Position numbers and translations under genes: made by a program. 12,413 bases of DNA, from NCBI GenBank assembly GCA_902773445.1, contig CACYEU010000106.1, positions 1-12,413 of the forward strand, given 5' to 3'. Below are positions 1-7,944 of this stretch, piece by piece (within the stretch, counting starts at the first letter, position 1; the number at the start of each line of letters is the position of its first letter). The notes below the pieces were generated by a model, which searched no databases, was not told the DNA's origin, and saw only the letters and a list, made by a program, of their open reading frames with translations. The DNA is from an uncultured Lachnospiraceae bacterium. GTDB lineage: Bacteria > Bacillota > Clostridia > Lachnospirales > Lachnospiraceae.

Positions 1-550
1 CAGCATTGTTGTAGATGATACCGACAGTCTTGTCAGCGAAATGCTCTTTGATATAATCAGCGGAAGCGATTCCCTGGTTCGGGTCGGAGAAGCAAAGCTG
101 GAATACATTGTCATTTCCTTCTGTAACAGCCGGACCGGAAGCAGACGGTGTCAGAGCAAATGTTCTGTTGTCAAAAGCCTCTGCCGCTACTGCTGTACAG
201 GGAGTTGTTGTAACAGAACCGACAAGGACCTGCATTCCGTCATCAACCAGCTTGTTGTAAGCATTGACAGACTTCTCTGCATCATGCTCGTCATCCTGCC
301 ACATCCACTCAAGCTGAAGGCCGTCAGGATTAGCTTCGTTGATTTCCTTAACTGCGAGTTCGCCGCCGTTCTTGACAGCAAGTCCGTATAACGCTGCAGG
401 GCCGGTTGAAGGTCCAATGCCGCCGATCTTAAGGGTTGCTGCGCCGCCATCGCCTGAATCGCTGCTTCCACCTGATCCGCCACAGCCTGCCAGCATTGCA
501 ACTGTCAGTGCCACGACTGCCATCATGGCTACGATCTTTCTGAGTTTCAT
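1..550 (-). CDS. ABC transporter substrate-binding lipoprotein, branched-chain amino acid (Liv) type, 3' part outside window
   Basis: This is an open frame running off the left edge; 183 residues are visible. It begins with a lipoprotein signal peptide: basic MKLRK, a hydrophobic stretch to about residue 20, then the lipobox LAGC with the lipidated Cys at 23, followed by a Gly/Ser/Asp-rich linker (24-38). The mature part starts with KIGGIGPSTGP and then LAVKNGGELAVKEIN, which is the characteristic opening of the Peripla_BP_6 (LivJ/LivK) family. The protein would sit on the outer face of the membrane and deliver an amino acid or related ligand to an ABC permease, presumably encoded further left. 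The ligand cannot be told from this part. The start at 550 is supported by GGAGGA at 557-562, six bases upstream, and by its own promoter. Family assignment is firm; specificity is open. Confidence 0.9.
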   Translation of the reverse strand, partial: MKLRKIVAMMAVVALTVAMLAGCGGSGGSSDSGDGGAATLKIGGIGPSTGPAALYGLAVKNGGELAVKEINEANPDGLQLEWMWQDDEHDAEKSVNAYNKLVDDGMQVLVGSVTTTPCTAVAAEAFDNRTFALTPSASGPAVTEGNDNVFQLCFSDPNQGIASADYIKEHFADKTVGIIYNNA

Positions 551-604
551 ATGAGTTCCTCCTTTTTTAATAGAATTTTAATAAATAATCCCAGATTAGA
601 AGTA

Positions 605-634
605 ATTTTATCATAATTAAACAATGAGTGTCAA
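605..634 (-). promoter_or_regulatory. Promoter of the substrate-binding protein gene
   Basis: Reading the minus strand, TTGACA (634-629) is followed by an 18-base spacer and TAAAAT (610-605). The spacer ends in TGA, so the -10 box is of the extended TGn type. The region is very AT-rich compared with the flanking genes. It lies between the symporter stop codon and the lipoprotein start, so it separates the ABC transporter gene from the aromatic operon. I see no convincing terminator between the two, so readthrough from the operon is possible. Confidence 0.7.
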
Positions 635-642
635 TATTTATA

Positions 643-2196
643 CTATTCGACTTCCTCACTGTCAGAGAGCGCCTCGCGCTGGTACACAAGAACTTTCTTT
701 TCATAACTTGAGAACGCGTCATCGACAAGTTCCTGATCCGGCTTTTTCGTGAACAGTGATACGACCGGAACGATCACCAGTCCTGCGATCATACAGAACG
801 CTCCGGCGTTGATCGGTGACTGGAGCAGGACCGGGAACTTCGCGCGCACCAGCATGTTCAGAACCATAAACAGTGAGGCAAACACAAAGTTGACCCAGCA
901 TGCCGCCGCGGTCACTTTGCGGTTGTACAGTCCGTACAGGAACGGCGCGAGAAACGCTCCGGCAAGGGCACCCCACGAGACGCCCATCAGCTGCGCGATA
1001 AATGTCACATTTGATTTGTACTGGACCAGCGCGATGATGACTGAGATCACAATGAAGACAACGATCAGAATACGCATGATCAGCACCTGTTTCTTCTCTT
1101 CCAGTTTCTTTGCGATGTGGTCGCGGATCAGGTCGAGCGTCAGTGTGGAACTGGAAGTCAGCACCAGTGAAGACAGCGTCGACATGGATGCGGAAAGAAC
1201 AAGCACGACAACAACAGCGATCAGAAGATTCGGAAGACCCGACAGCATCGTCGGAATGATCGCATCAAATCCGTCGGCTTCGACATTGATCTGATCGCTG
1301 AACAGACGTCCGAAGCCGCCGAGGAAATAACATCCGCCGGCTACCAGAAATGCAAAGATCGTTGAAATGACAGTGCCGGTCTCGATCGATTTCTCACTGC
1401 GGATCGCATAAAACTTCTGAACCATCTGCGGCAGGCCCCAGGTGCCGAGCGATGTCAGCAGAACAACGCCGAGCAGACCGAGCGGATCCGGTCCGAAGAA
1501 TGAATTGAAGATGCCGGGAGTCGCTGAAACAGCCTCGTCGGTCACTTTGCCCATTCCGTCGAGCGCCGCCAGAAAACCACCCTGCGATTTGAGAACCGCT
1601 CCGATAACGGCAACGATGCCGACGATCATGATCAGACCCTGGATAAAATCATTGATCGCCGTTGCCATATAGCCGCCGGCGATGACATAGACGCCTGTCA
1701 ATACGGCCATGACGATGACACAGACACTGTAGTCAATATTGAAAGCCATGCCGAACAGACGGGACAGTCCGTTGTAAAGCGATGCCGTATACGGGATCAG
1801 AAAGATAAAGGTGATGATCGATGCTCCGATCTGCAGTGACTGATTCCCGAATCGTTTGCCGAAGAAATCGGGCATTGTCGCCGTGTCAAGATGCTGAGTC
1901 ATGATCCTTGTGCGCCGTCCGAGAATGCTCCAGGCCATCAGGGATCCGATCAGCGCGTTTCCGATACCGACCCATGTCGCGGAAACACCGTATCTCCACC
2001 CGAACTGGCCGGCGTATCCGACGAAGATGACTGCCGAAAAGTACGATGTGCCGTAGGCAAAAGCTGTAAGCCACGGGCCGACAGACCGTCCTCCCAGTAC
2101 AAATCCGTTGACGTCGGTCGCATTCTTTCTGCAGTACAGACCGATTCCGATCATGACCGCAAAGAATACGACAAGCAGCAGTACTTTGATTAACAT
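643..2196 (-). CDS. Sodium:solute symporter (SSS family), last gene of the aromatic operon
   Basis: This 517-residue integral membrane protein has about 13 hydrophobic segments, as expected for the SSS (PutP/PanF) fold. They run from residues 4-21, 42-62 and 75-93 through to 465-483, followed by a charged cytoplasmic tail. Family landmarks are FVLGGRSVGPWLTAFAYGTSYFS-like opening residues (32-54), AGGYMATAINDFIQG (173-187), GTWGLPQMVQKF (251-262) and SASMSTLSS (335-343). In PutP the equivalent Ser-Thr pair of the last motif coordinates sodium; here it is S339-T340. It would couple sodium influx to solute uptake. The substrate is not evident: proline, pantothenate, sugars and carboxylates are all carried by relatives. 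It starts 36 bases after aroQ with AAGGAGA at 2205-2211 and has no promoter that I can see. Co-expression with the aromatic genes suggests, as inference only, an aromatic amino acid or a shikimate-like carboxylate. Confidence 0.88.
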   Translation of the reverse strand: MLIKVLLLVVFFAVMIGIGLYCRKNATDVNGFVLGGRSVGPWLTAFAYGTSYFSAVIFVGYAGQFGWRYGVSATWVGIGNALIGSLMAWSILGRRTRIMTQHLDTATMPDFFGKRFGNQSLQIGASIITFIFLIPYTASLYNGLSRLFGMAFNIDYSVCVIVMAVLTGVYVIAGGYMATAINDFIQGLIMIVGIVAVIGAVLKSQGGFLAALDGMGKVTDEAVSATPGIFNSFFGPDPLGLLGVVLLTSLGTWGLPQMVQKFYAIRSEKSIETGTVISTIFAFLVAGGCYFLGGFGRLFSDQINVEADGFDAIIPTMLSGLPNLLIAVVVVLVLSASMSTLSSLVLTSSSTLTLDLIRDHIAKKLEEKKQVLIMRILIVVFIVISVIIALVQYKSNVTFIAQLMGVSWGALAGAFLAPFLYGLYNRKVTAAACWVNFVFASLFMVLNMLVRAKFPVLLQSPINAGAFCMIAGLVIVPVVSLFTKKPDQELVDDAFSSYEKKVLVYQREALSDSEEVE

Positions 2197-2214
2197 TTTT
2201 CAAATCTCCTTTCA

Positions 2215-2229
2215 ACCTGCTGAGCAGGT
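2215..2229 (-). other. Small intercistronic hairpin between aroQ and the symporter
   Basis: On the minus strand ACCTGC, a three-base loop TCA, and GCAGGT form a perfect 6-bp hairpin directly after the aroQ stop codon and directly before the symporter Shine-Dalgarno sequence (2205-2211). There is no U-tract, so it is not a canonical intrinsic terminator. It could protect the upstream message from 3' exonuclease or lower symporter expression. The pairing is seen; the role is inferred. Confidence 0.45.
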
Positions 2230-2232
2230 GTA

Positions 2233-2679
2233 TTATCTGTCCGGCTTGGATTGACAACGGTCCGCCAGATACCTGACCGCCCCTCTGTATCCTTCAAATC
2301 CCATTCCTTTAAATGTCTTTTCGCAGGCCATGCCCGCATACGAGATCTGCCTGAATTCCTCGCGTGCCCCGATGTCGCTGAGATGAACCTCGACAGCAGG
2401 GATCCCGACAGCCTTCAATGCGTCGAGTATCGCGATGCTGGTATGTGTATAAGCAGCCGGATTGATGACGATCCCGTCCGCCTGTCCGTATGCGCTCTGT
2501 ATCGCATCGACAAGCTCCCCCTCGTGATTGGACTGGATGATCTCACAGTCTGCTCCTGCTTCTTTGCATGCCTGTTTACAAAAAGCTTCCAGATCCTTGT
2601 AGTTCTGTGTTCCGTAGATCCCGGGTTCTCTGATTCCGAGCATATTGAGATTCGGTCCGTTGATAATAACGATCTTCAT
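2233..2679 (-). CDS. aroQ: Type II 3-dehydroquinate dehydratase
   Basis: The 148-residue cytosolic enzyme dehydrates 3-dehydroquinate to 3-dehydroshikimate, step three of the shikimate pathway; the family works as a dodecamer. Diagnostic elements are IINGPNLNMLGIREPGIYG at the N-terminus with lid Arg17 and catalytic Tyr22, SNHEGELVDAI (50-60), GIVINPAAYTHTSIA (69-83) with Asn73 and His79, and EVHLSDIGAREEFR (97-110) with His99 and Arg110. Length is typical. The usual SNIHARE loop is SDIGARE here, a conservative but visible change next to the carboxylate-binding backbone. The C-terminal CEKTFKGMGFEGY differs from the Bacillus form and looks clostridial. The Shine-Dalgarno AAGGAG overlaps the aroA stop codon, 9 bases upstream, so the gene is co-translated with aroA. 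Confidence 0.96.
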   Translation of the reverse strand: MKIVIINGPNLNMLGIREPGIYGTQNYKDLEAFCKQACKEAGADCEIIQSNHEGELVDAIQSAYGQADGIVINPAAYTHTSIAILDALKAVGIPAVEVHLSDIGAREEFRQISYAGMACEKTFKGMGFEGYRGAVRYLADRCQSKPDR

Positions 2680-2688
2680 ATTTTCTCC

Positions 2689-3945
2689 TTACATTTGATC
2701 AGAGACCGTTGCGCCCAGTGCTTCCAGGTCTTTCCAGAAAGACGGATATGACTTGGCAACCGCCCCGGCATTTTTCACGATAACCGGTCCGCTGCTGCAA
2801 CATGCTGATACAGCTGCGCTCATTGCAATCCGGTGATCACCGTGAGAATCGACTGTTCCTCCCGGAAGCGGTCCACTGTTTCCGTAAACGGTCAGTTTGT
2901 CTGATTCCGCCTCGGCGTGTCCGCCCAGAGCGTTGATCATCGCCATGACGGTATCGATCCTGTCACTCTCCTTCATGCGCAGTCTTGACGCATTGACAAA
3001 ATGTGTTTCACCTTCAGCCGATGCCGCTGTCACCGCAAGGATGGGAAGCAGATCGGGTGTCTGATCGATATCGATCACTGAACCTCCTTTTCTGATCCTG
3101 CTGATCAGCTCAGAAGCCGCCGCATCGGGCTGGCCGGATTCCGGATTCAATCCCTTTATTACAATATCGGCTCCGAGAGCGTTCGCCGCGATCCAGAAGG
3201 CAGCCGATGAACAGTCGCCTTCGATATCGTATGTGCCCGGTGAAATGTATGATGCAGCATGAGTGATCACATACCCGTTTTCTGTCTTTCCGACTTCGAT
3301 TCCGAACGCGCGCATGACATCCAGTGTCATGCCGACATATCCGGATGATGACAATTCTCCCTCGATCGTGATCGTGCTCTCTCCATCGATCATCGGAAGC
3401 GCCATCAGAAGGCCTGAGATGAACTGTGAAGAGACATTTCCCGGCAGTCTGAATTGTCCGGCTCTGATTTTTCCCAAAACATCAAATTTACAGCCGTACT
3501 GATCAATTGCCATTCCGTTCCGCGTCAGTTCACGGATCAGATCTCCGTTAGGACGCTCGGACAGTCGTCCGCGGACTTTGATCGTGACCGGACTGCCCTC
3601 GATTCCGATCAGCGGAAAAATGAATCTGAGCGTCGTTCCGCTTTCGCCGCAGTCAAATTCCTGCTGCCGCGGCATGCTGAACATATCATCGGCTGTTCCC
3701 GGTACGTCTGACCCGGACCGATCGACCGGCGTCACGATCAGATCATTGCCATCGCGCAGGATCTTTGCGCCGAGAACTGAAAGGCCTCCGGCAGTTGCCC
3801 TGATGTCATCGGAATCGCCTGCGCCTCTGACAAGCGTTTCTCTGTCTGCAAAAGACGCGCAGACCAATGCGCGGTGCACGGCCGATTTTGAAGGCGGTAT
3901 CTGTACAGTACCTTTCAGCAATGACGGTTGTATGATCTTATTCAT
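2689..3945 (-). CDS. aroA: 3-phosphoshikimate 1-carboxyvinyltransferase (EPSP synthase)
   Basis: The 418-residue enzyme transfers the enolpyruvyl group of PEP to shikimate 3-phosphate, giving EPSP. Seen in order: PPSKSAVHRAL with Lys20, Ser21 and Arg25; CGESGTTLRFIFPL (99-112), the PEP loop; RGRLSERP (125-132); NVSSQFISGLLMALP (170-184); GDCSSAAFW (243-251); PDLLPILAV with catalytic Asp298; RMKESDR with Lys325 and Glu326; SHGDHRIAM (367-375); and AKSYPSFW with Lys398. All key residues are present and the length is normal. The PEP loop reads GTTLRF instead of the E. coli GTAMRP, so the Pro101 position is Phe108, as in many Gram-positive forms that carry a non-proline there. The ATG lies inside the end of aroE with an 8-base overlap and only a weak Shine-Dalgarno sequence, so translation is probably coupled to aroE. 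Confidence 0.97.
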   Translation of the reverse strand: MNKIIQPSLLKGTVQIPPSKSAVHRALVCASFADRETLVRGAGDSDDIRATAGGLSVLGAKILRDGNDLIVTPVDRSGSDVPGTADDMFSMPRQQEFDCGESGTTLRFIFPLIGIEGSPVTIKVRGRLSERPNGDLIRELTRNGMAIDQYGCKFDVLGKIRAGQFRLPGNVSSQFISGLLMALPMIDGESTITIEGELSSSGYVGMTLDVMRAFGIEVGKTENGYVITHAASYISPGTYDIEGDCSSAAFWIAANALGADIVIKGLNPESGQPDAAASELISRIRKGGSVIDIDQTPDLLPILAVTAASAEGETHFVNASRLRMKESDRIDTVMAMINALGGHAEAESDKLTVYGNSGPLPGGTVDSHGDHRIAMSAAVSACCSSGPVIVKNAGAVAKSYPSFWKDLEALGATVSDQM

Positions 3946-4705
3946 ATGACAGTTCTTTCTCCATCAGACCGATCGCCTCTCTGATCTTCTGTTCCTTAAT
4001 ATAAACACCGGTAAACAGTTCGGACGCTTTAGCCGCCTGTGCGACCAGCATCGGAAGTCCGTTACAGGCTATTATACCTATATTCTCTGCCTCTGCCAAT
4101 ATACTTGTCTGTGCCGGATTGTAGATCAGATCAAACACCGCTTCCGGCTTATCAAACTGTTTGAGGCTGAGCACAGACTGTCCGTTCCCCGGATACATTC
4201 CGACCGGTGTCGTCTGGACAATAAAACCGGCGTCACGGTACTTTGTGCGGTCGGAAAATGTCACCGGCCCCTTTCTTGAGACAGTCACGATTTCGTCTGC
4301 GCCCATATCGTTCAGCGCTGTCCGGACAGATGCCGCCGCGCCGCCGTCTCCGAGGATCACACCTTTTTTATGACATACATCGTATCCGGCAGCATGGCGG
4401 ACCATATAAATGAATCCGTCGTAATCAGTGTTGTATCCGTGCCATCCGTCTGTCTTTTTAACGAGCGTGTTGACGCTGCCGATCTTTTGTGCCGCCTCAG
4501 ACATCTTTGCACAGTACTTCATCACTGTCTTCTTATACGGCACTGTGACGTTCATGCCTGAAAGACTTGTCTCACGAAGAAAAGCCTCTACCTCATCCGG
4601 TTCGACTTCATAACAGGCATAGTTGTCATTTCCGAAGAAACTGTGGATCTGCGGTGACAAACTGTGTGACAGTTTCCGTCCGAGAAGTCCGTAATATTTC
4701 ATCAT
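3938..4705 (-). CDS. aroE: Shikimate dehydrogenase (NADP+)
   Basis: The 255-residue enzyme reduces 3-dehydroshikimate to shikimate with NADPH. The N-terminal substrate domain shows GRKLSHSLSP (Ser14, Ser16 bind the shikimate carboxylate), MNVTVPYK with catalytic Lys58, and SVNTLV with Asn79. NTDYDGF (92-98) carries catalytic Asp94. The nucleotide domain has GDGGAAAS (119-126), a variant of the usual GAGGA loop, then TVSRK (141-145), where NRT or similar is usual, and TTPVGMYP (165-172). The protein is somewhat shorter than the usual 270-290 residues but all catalytic positions are there. Two adjacent ATGs exist (4705 and 4702); GGAG is five bases before the first, and that ATG overlaps the pheA stop as ATGA, so I kept it. 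Confidence 0.96.
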   Translation of the reverse strand: MMKYYGLLGRKLSHSLSPQIHSFFGNDNYACYEVEPDEVEAFLRETSLSGMNVTVPYKKTVMKYCAKMSEAAQKIGSVNTLVKKTDGWHGYNTDYDGFIYMVRHAAGYDVCHKKGVILGDGGAAASVRTALNDMGADEIVTVSRKGPVTFSDRTKYRDAGFIVQTTPVGMYPGNGQSVLSLKQFDKPEAVFDLIYNPAQTSILAEAENIGIIACNGLPMLVAQAAKASELFTGVYIKEQKIREAIGLMEKELSYE

Positions 4706-5844
4706 ACGATCTCCGAATAGCTGCCGAGATATTCAAAGCGTTCACAGGCTTCATTGATCTCGACGATCGTCTGTGTAAAATCAGGCGCATAAACACTTTT
4801 TTCAAGGTCGAAATAAAACATGAATTCGAAGTTTCTTTCAGGCAGCGGCCGGCTTTCGATCTTAGTCATATTCATGCCGAGCGCATAAAAATATGATAAA
4901 AGTCTGTACAGTGCGCCAGGTTTATGTGCAGTGACGGCCATAATACTGGTCTTGTCGGCACCCGGATAGATTTCAAGATTCTTGGATATGCAGATAAACC
5001 GTGTCGCATTATCCCCTTTGTCCTGAACGTTTTCCTTAAGGCACTCAAGTCCGTAAATGTCAGCACAGACATAGGAAGCAAGTGCCGCCACATCACTTCT
5101 GCCGGATTTTGCAACCATGTCAGCCGCTACGGCCGTGTTTTCGCAGGCTGTGACTTTAACACCGGGCATATTTGCCAGAAATTCACTGCACTGGCTGATA
5201 GCCTGCTCATGGGAATATACTTCCCTGATATCTGCAAGCGCAGTTCCCGGCTTGACCAACAGTGAGTGATCGACACGCAGTCTGACCGAACGCACGATCG
5301 AAAAACGGTGTTTCATCATCAGATCGTAAACCTGGTTGACCGATCCCGCCGAGCTGTTCTCGATCGGCAGCACACCGTACTGACAAAGGCCCTTCTCGAT
5401 GGCGGTAAACACCGCGTCAAATGTATCAAAATACATGATCGTTGGTGACGTGAACATTTTGCTGCAGGCAAGCATTGAGTGCGCTCCTTCAAGCCCCTGA
5501 CATGCGACGACAGGAAAATCGGGAAAGACTTTCGGCGTGTTTTCGATCGCGTCAGTAATTCGTAAAGCCAGATCACTGTCAAAATCGAGCAGCCGCGTCT
5601 GGCAGGAACGGCTCAGGTCCATGACCGAAGAGAAGAACGAAAAGACATCCCGTTTCATCTCCTGATCAGCCTTGGCGATCAGGCTGTTTATCTTGTCGCG
5701 TTCACGCGCTGAATCATAGACTGCTTTTCCCATCTCTTTTTTGACTTCGGCAATCGATTTGCTGACCTCCATTCTCTGCTGAAACAATTCAAGCATCCGG
5801 TCATCGATCCCATCAATTTGCATGCGCAGTTCATTCAGATTCAT
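4702..5844 (-). CDS. pheA: Bifunctional chorismate mutase / prephenate dehydratase with ACT domain (P-protein)
   Basis: This 380-residue P-protein converts chorismate to prephenate and then to phenylpyruvate, the Phe branch. Residues 1-88 are an AroQ-type chorismate mutase with Arg7, Arg24, Lys35, Asp44, Arg47 and Glu48 at the positions of the E. coli active-site residues. Residues 110-290 are the dehydratase: ACQGLEGAHS (114-123), GVLPIENSSAGSV (157-169), SHEQAISQC (211-219) and the catalytic TRF at 281-283. Residues 298-380 form the ACT domain with PGALYRLL (309-316) and KIESRPLPERNFEF (328-341), whose GAL and ESRP motifs bind Phe in relatives, so feedback inhibition by Phe is expected. TyrA here has no mutase domain, so this mutase may serve both branches. 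The start overlaps the aroC stop (ATGA) and has a good AGAGGTGG site. Confidence 0.96.
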   Translation of the reverse strand: MNLNELRMQIDGIDDRMLELFQQRMEVSKSIAEVKKEMGKAVYDSARERDKINSLIAKADQEMKRDVFSFFSSVMDLSRSCQTRLLDFDSDLALRITDAIENTPKVFPDFPVVACQGLEGAHSMLACSKMFTSPTIMYFDTFDAVFTAIEKGLCQYGVLPIENSSAGSVNQVYDLMMKHRFSIVRSVRLRVDHSLLVKPGTALADIREVYSHEQAISQCSEFLANMPGVKVTACENTAVAADMVAKSGRSDVAALASYVCADIYGLECLKENVQDKGDNATRFICISKNLEIYPGADKTSIMAVTAHKPGALYRLLSYFYALGMNMTKIESRPLPERNFEFMFYFDLEKSVYAPDFTQTIVEINEACERFEYLGSYSEIV

Positions 5845-6875
5845 TGTTCCACCTCTTTCCGCTTGGCATTACGTCTGTCAGTGATGATCAGATCCAGCAG
5901 AGCGCAGGCGCAGGCTGCTTCAATAACCGGCACAGCGCGCGGTACGATGCAGGGATCATGACGGCCCTCGATCTCAATCACGGCGGGCTCTCCTGTCCTC
6001 AGGTTGATGCTCTCCTGCATTGCGGCAATCGACGGTGTCGGTTTGACTGCCGCACGGAACGTGACAGGCATACCGTCCGTCAGACCGCCGAGTATACCTC
6101 CTGCATGGTTTGTGCGCGTTCTGACCGTTCCGTCTCCATCATAATAAAACGCGTCATTATTCTCGCTTCCGCGCATCGACGATGCCTCAAATCCGGATCC
6201 GAATTCAATGCCTTTGACAGCGGGTATTCCGAAAACGATCTGCGCGATTTTATTCTCAACACCGCTAAACATCGGATCTCCGATACCGGCAGGCACGCCT
6301 TCCGCAACACACTCGATGACACCGCCTACACTGTCTTTGGCTTCGGAAGCAGCCGTAATGATCCTGTCAAATTCATTAGGGTTTCTTTCGCCTCCGACAG
6401 ATGCGATCGACGCGTTAACGGTGATCCCGATCTTTGACAGGATCTGCAATGCAATTCCTCCCGCAATGCAGATCGGTGCGGTCATACGCCCCGAGAACGG
6501 ACCGCCTCCCGACATATCGAATTCGCTGCCGAAACGTACGCGGGCCGTGTAATCGGCATGGCCGGGCCTTGGTATATCCCTGATTTTGTCGTAATCACTC
6601 CGTCGGATGTTTTTGTTGTAAATGACTGCGACAAGCGTACCGGATACGATCGTTCCGTCATCAGCGACACCCTTTTCAAAGATCACTTCATCGGCTTCTT
6701 TGCGCGGAGTAGACCATGGTCCCTGTCCGGGCGCGCGGCGTTTCATAAACAGACGCAGTGCTTCTTTATCGATTCTGAAGCCGACAGGAAGACCCTGTAT
6801 CCTGACGCCGATCTTTTCAGCGTGAGAAGCGCCGAAGACCGACAGGCAAAAGTTTTCTCCGTAATGATTGTTCAT
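5841..6875 (-). CDS. aroC: Chorismate synthase
   Basis: The 344-residue enzyme eliminates phosphate from EPSP to give chorismate and needs reduced FMN. The family is recognised from SVFGASHAEKIGVRIQGLP (12-30) with His18, RRAPGQGPWSTPRKEADEV (46-64), RPGHADYT (103-110), GGGPFSGRMTAP (123-134), NHAGGILGGLTDGMP (256-270), KPTPSI (278-283) and GRHDPCIVPRAVPVIEA (304-320). The two FMN/EPSP loops differ from textbook GESHG and GGGRSSARETA; related FSGR forms exist in Clostridia. The frame is open up to 6938, but the ATG at 6875 follows GGAGGA by six bases and starts where homologues start, while the longer form would overlap aroB by 50 bases with no homology, so I use 6875. The gene begins 13 bases after aroB and overlaps pheA by four. 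Confidence 0.95.
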   Translation of the reverse strand: MNNHYGENFCLSVFGASHAEKIGVRIQGLPVGFRIDKEALRLFMKRRAPGQGPWSTPRKEADEVIFEKGVADDGTIVSGTLVAVIYNKNIRRSDYDKIRDIPRPGHADYTARVRFGSEFDMSGGGPFSGRMTAPICIAGGIALQILSKIGITVNASIASVGGERNPNEFDRIITAASEAKDSVGGVIECVAEGVPAGIGDPMFSGVENKIAQIVFGIPAVKGIEFGSGFEASSMRGSENNDAFYYDGDGTVRTRTNHAGGILGGLTDGMPVTFRAAVKPTPSIAAMQESINLRTGEPAVIEIEGRHDPCIVPRAVPVIEAACACALLDLIITDRRNAKRKEVEQ

Positions 6876-6888
6876 GTGATTCCTCCGG

Positions 6889-7944
6889 TTAAAGTCCTGC
6901 GCGCAGCCACTCTTCGGCCTGTTCCGGTCCGACCTCAAGGATCCGGCATCTTCCGATCCTCTCAGGGACGATCAGGATGACACTGTCTGCACGCCGTTTC
7001 TTATCAGCCAGGACATACGGCCATAATTCTTCGGCTGGATCCGGACATCTGTCGGGCAGACCGAATCTCACAAGGCAGTCAGTGACTGCTTCCGATGCAG
7101 CCGCGTCACAAACACCTTTTGCAGCCGCAGCCCGCGCGATCACAGCCAGTCCGATCGCAACCGATTTTCCGTGCGACAGTCTGAAATCACTGTGCGCCTC
7201 AATGGCATGGCCGAACGTATGTCCGAGATTGAGCATGCGCCTCACACCGCTCTCCCGCTCATCTTCACTGACATAGCGTGCTTTGACCGATACACATGTT
7301 GAAAGAATATAGCTGCGGTCAAATTTTGTTCCGTTCTCAAGCAGATGATCAAACAGCTGTCTGTCTTCAAGCACTCCGTATTTGATCACTTCAGCGCATC
7401 CGTCGCGGAATATGTCATCCGGAAGCGTGGTCAGTGTGTCCGGATCACAGATCACTGCCGAAGGTTGATGGAATGCTCCGACAAGGTTTTTTCCGGCTGG
7501 AAGATCGATCGCGGTCTTTCCGCCGACAGACGAATCGACCATCGCCAGCAGGCTTGTCGGGATCTGTATACACGAAATGCCCCGCTGCCAGGTTGCCGCT
7601 GCGAATCCGGCGAGATCGCCGACAACACCGCCGCCCAAGGCGATCACGACATCGCTTCGCGTGATCCCTTCCTGTGCCAGGAAAGTCAGAAGCTCCTCAT
7701 AGACAGCCATAGACTTGCTTTCTTCTCCTGCCCTGATTACATGGCAGGCACAGTTGATCCCGGTTTTCTCAAGGGAGCTGCTCACTCGTTTCAAATAGAC
7801 CGGTCCGACATTGGAATCCGTGATCACAGCGGCTTTGCGTGCTTTCGGCAGGACATTTGATACGACACTGCCGGTATTGTCCAGCAATCCGCTTCCGATC
7901 ATCACATCATACGGTTTTCCGGTCTCGATCCTGATGTTCTTCAT
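6889..7944 (-). CDS. aroB: 3-dehydroquinate synthase
   Basis: The 351-residue NAD- and metal-dependent enzyme cyclises DAHP to 3-dehydroquinate, step two. Motifs: ALGGGVVGDLAGFAAATWQRG (102-122, the NAD-binding glycine loop; quoted range only approximate), IPTSLLAMVDSSVGGKTAID (128-147), KNLVGAFHQP (152-161), GCAEVIKYG (182-190), NLGHTFGHAIE (239-249) and LSHGKSVAIG (256-265). The three metal ligands of the family are present as Glu185, His242 and His258. The last motif has Lys where HGEAVA is common, not a metal ligand. Length is normal. The start overlaps the tyrA stop as ATGA, with GAGGGAG upstream. It is the third gene of the operon, far from its pathway neighbour aroQ. Confidence 0.97.
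   Translation of the reverse strand: MKNIRIETGKPYDVMIGSGLLDNTGSVVSNVLPKARKAAVITDSNVGPVYLKRVSSSLEKTGINCACHVIRAGEESKSMAVYEELLTFLAQEGITRSDVVIALGGGVVGDLAGFAAATWQRGISCIQIPTSLLAMVDSSVGGKTAIDLPAGKNLVGAFHQPSAVICDPDTLTTLPDDIFRDGCAEVIKYGVLEDRQLFDHLLENGTKFDRSYILSTCVSVKARYVSEDERESGVRRMLNLGHTFGHAIEAHSDFRLSHGKSVAIGLAVIARAAAAKGVCDAAASEAVTDCLVRFGLPDRCPDPAEELWPYVLADKKRRADSVILIVPERIGRCRILEVGPEQAEEWLRAGL

Noticed and set aside
580..600. Small TAATC-TGG-GATTA hairpin downstream of the aro operon as a terminator
   Set aside because: The stem is only five pairs, AT-rich, and lies downstream of the next gene's promoter, inside its 5' leader. It is too weak to call.
6876..6938. N-terminal extension of AroC by 21 residues
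   Set aside because: It would overlap the aroB end and has no homology to AroC. The ATG at 6875 has a perfect GGAGGA six bases upstream.
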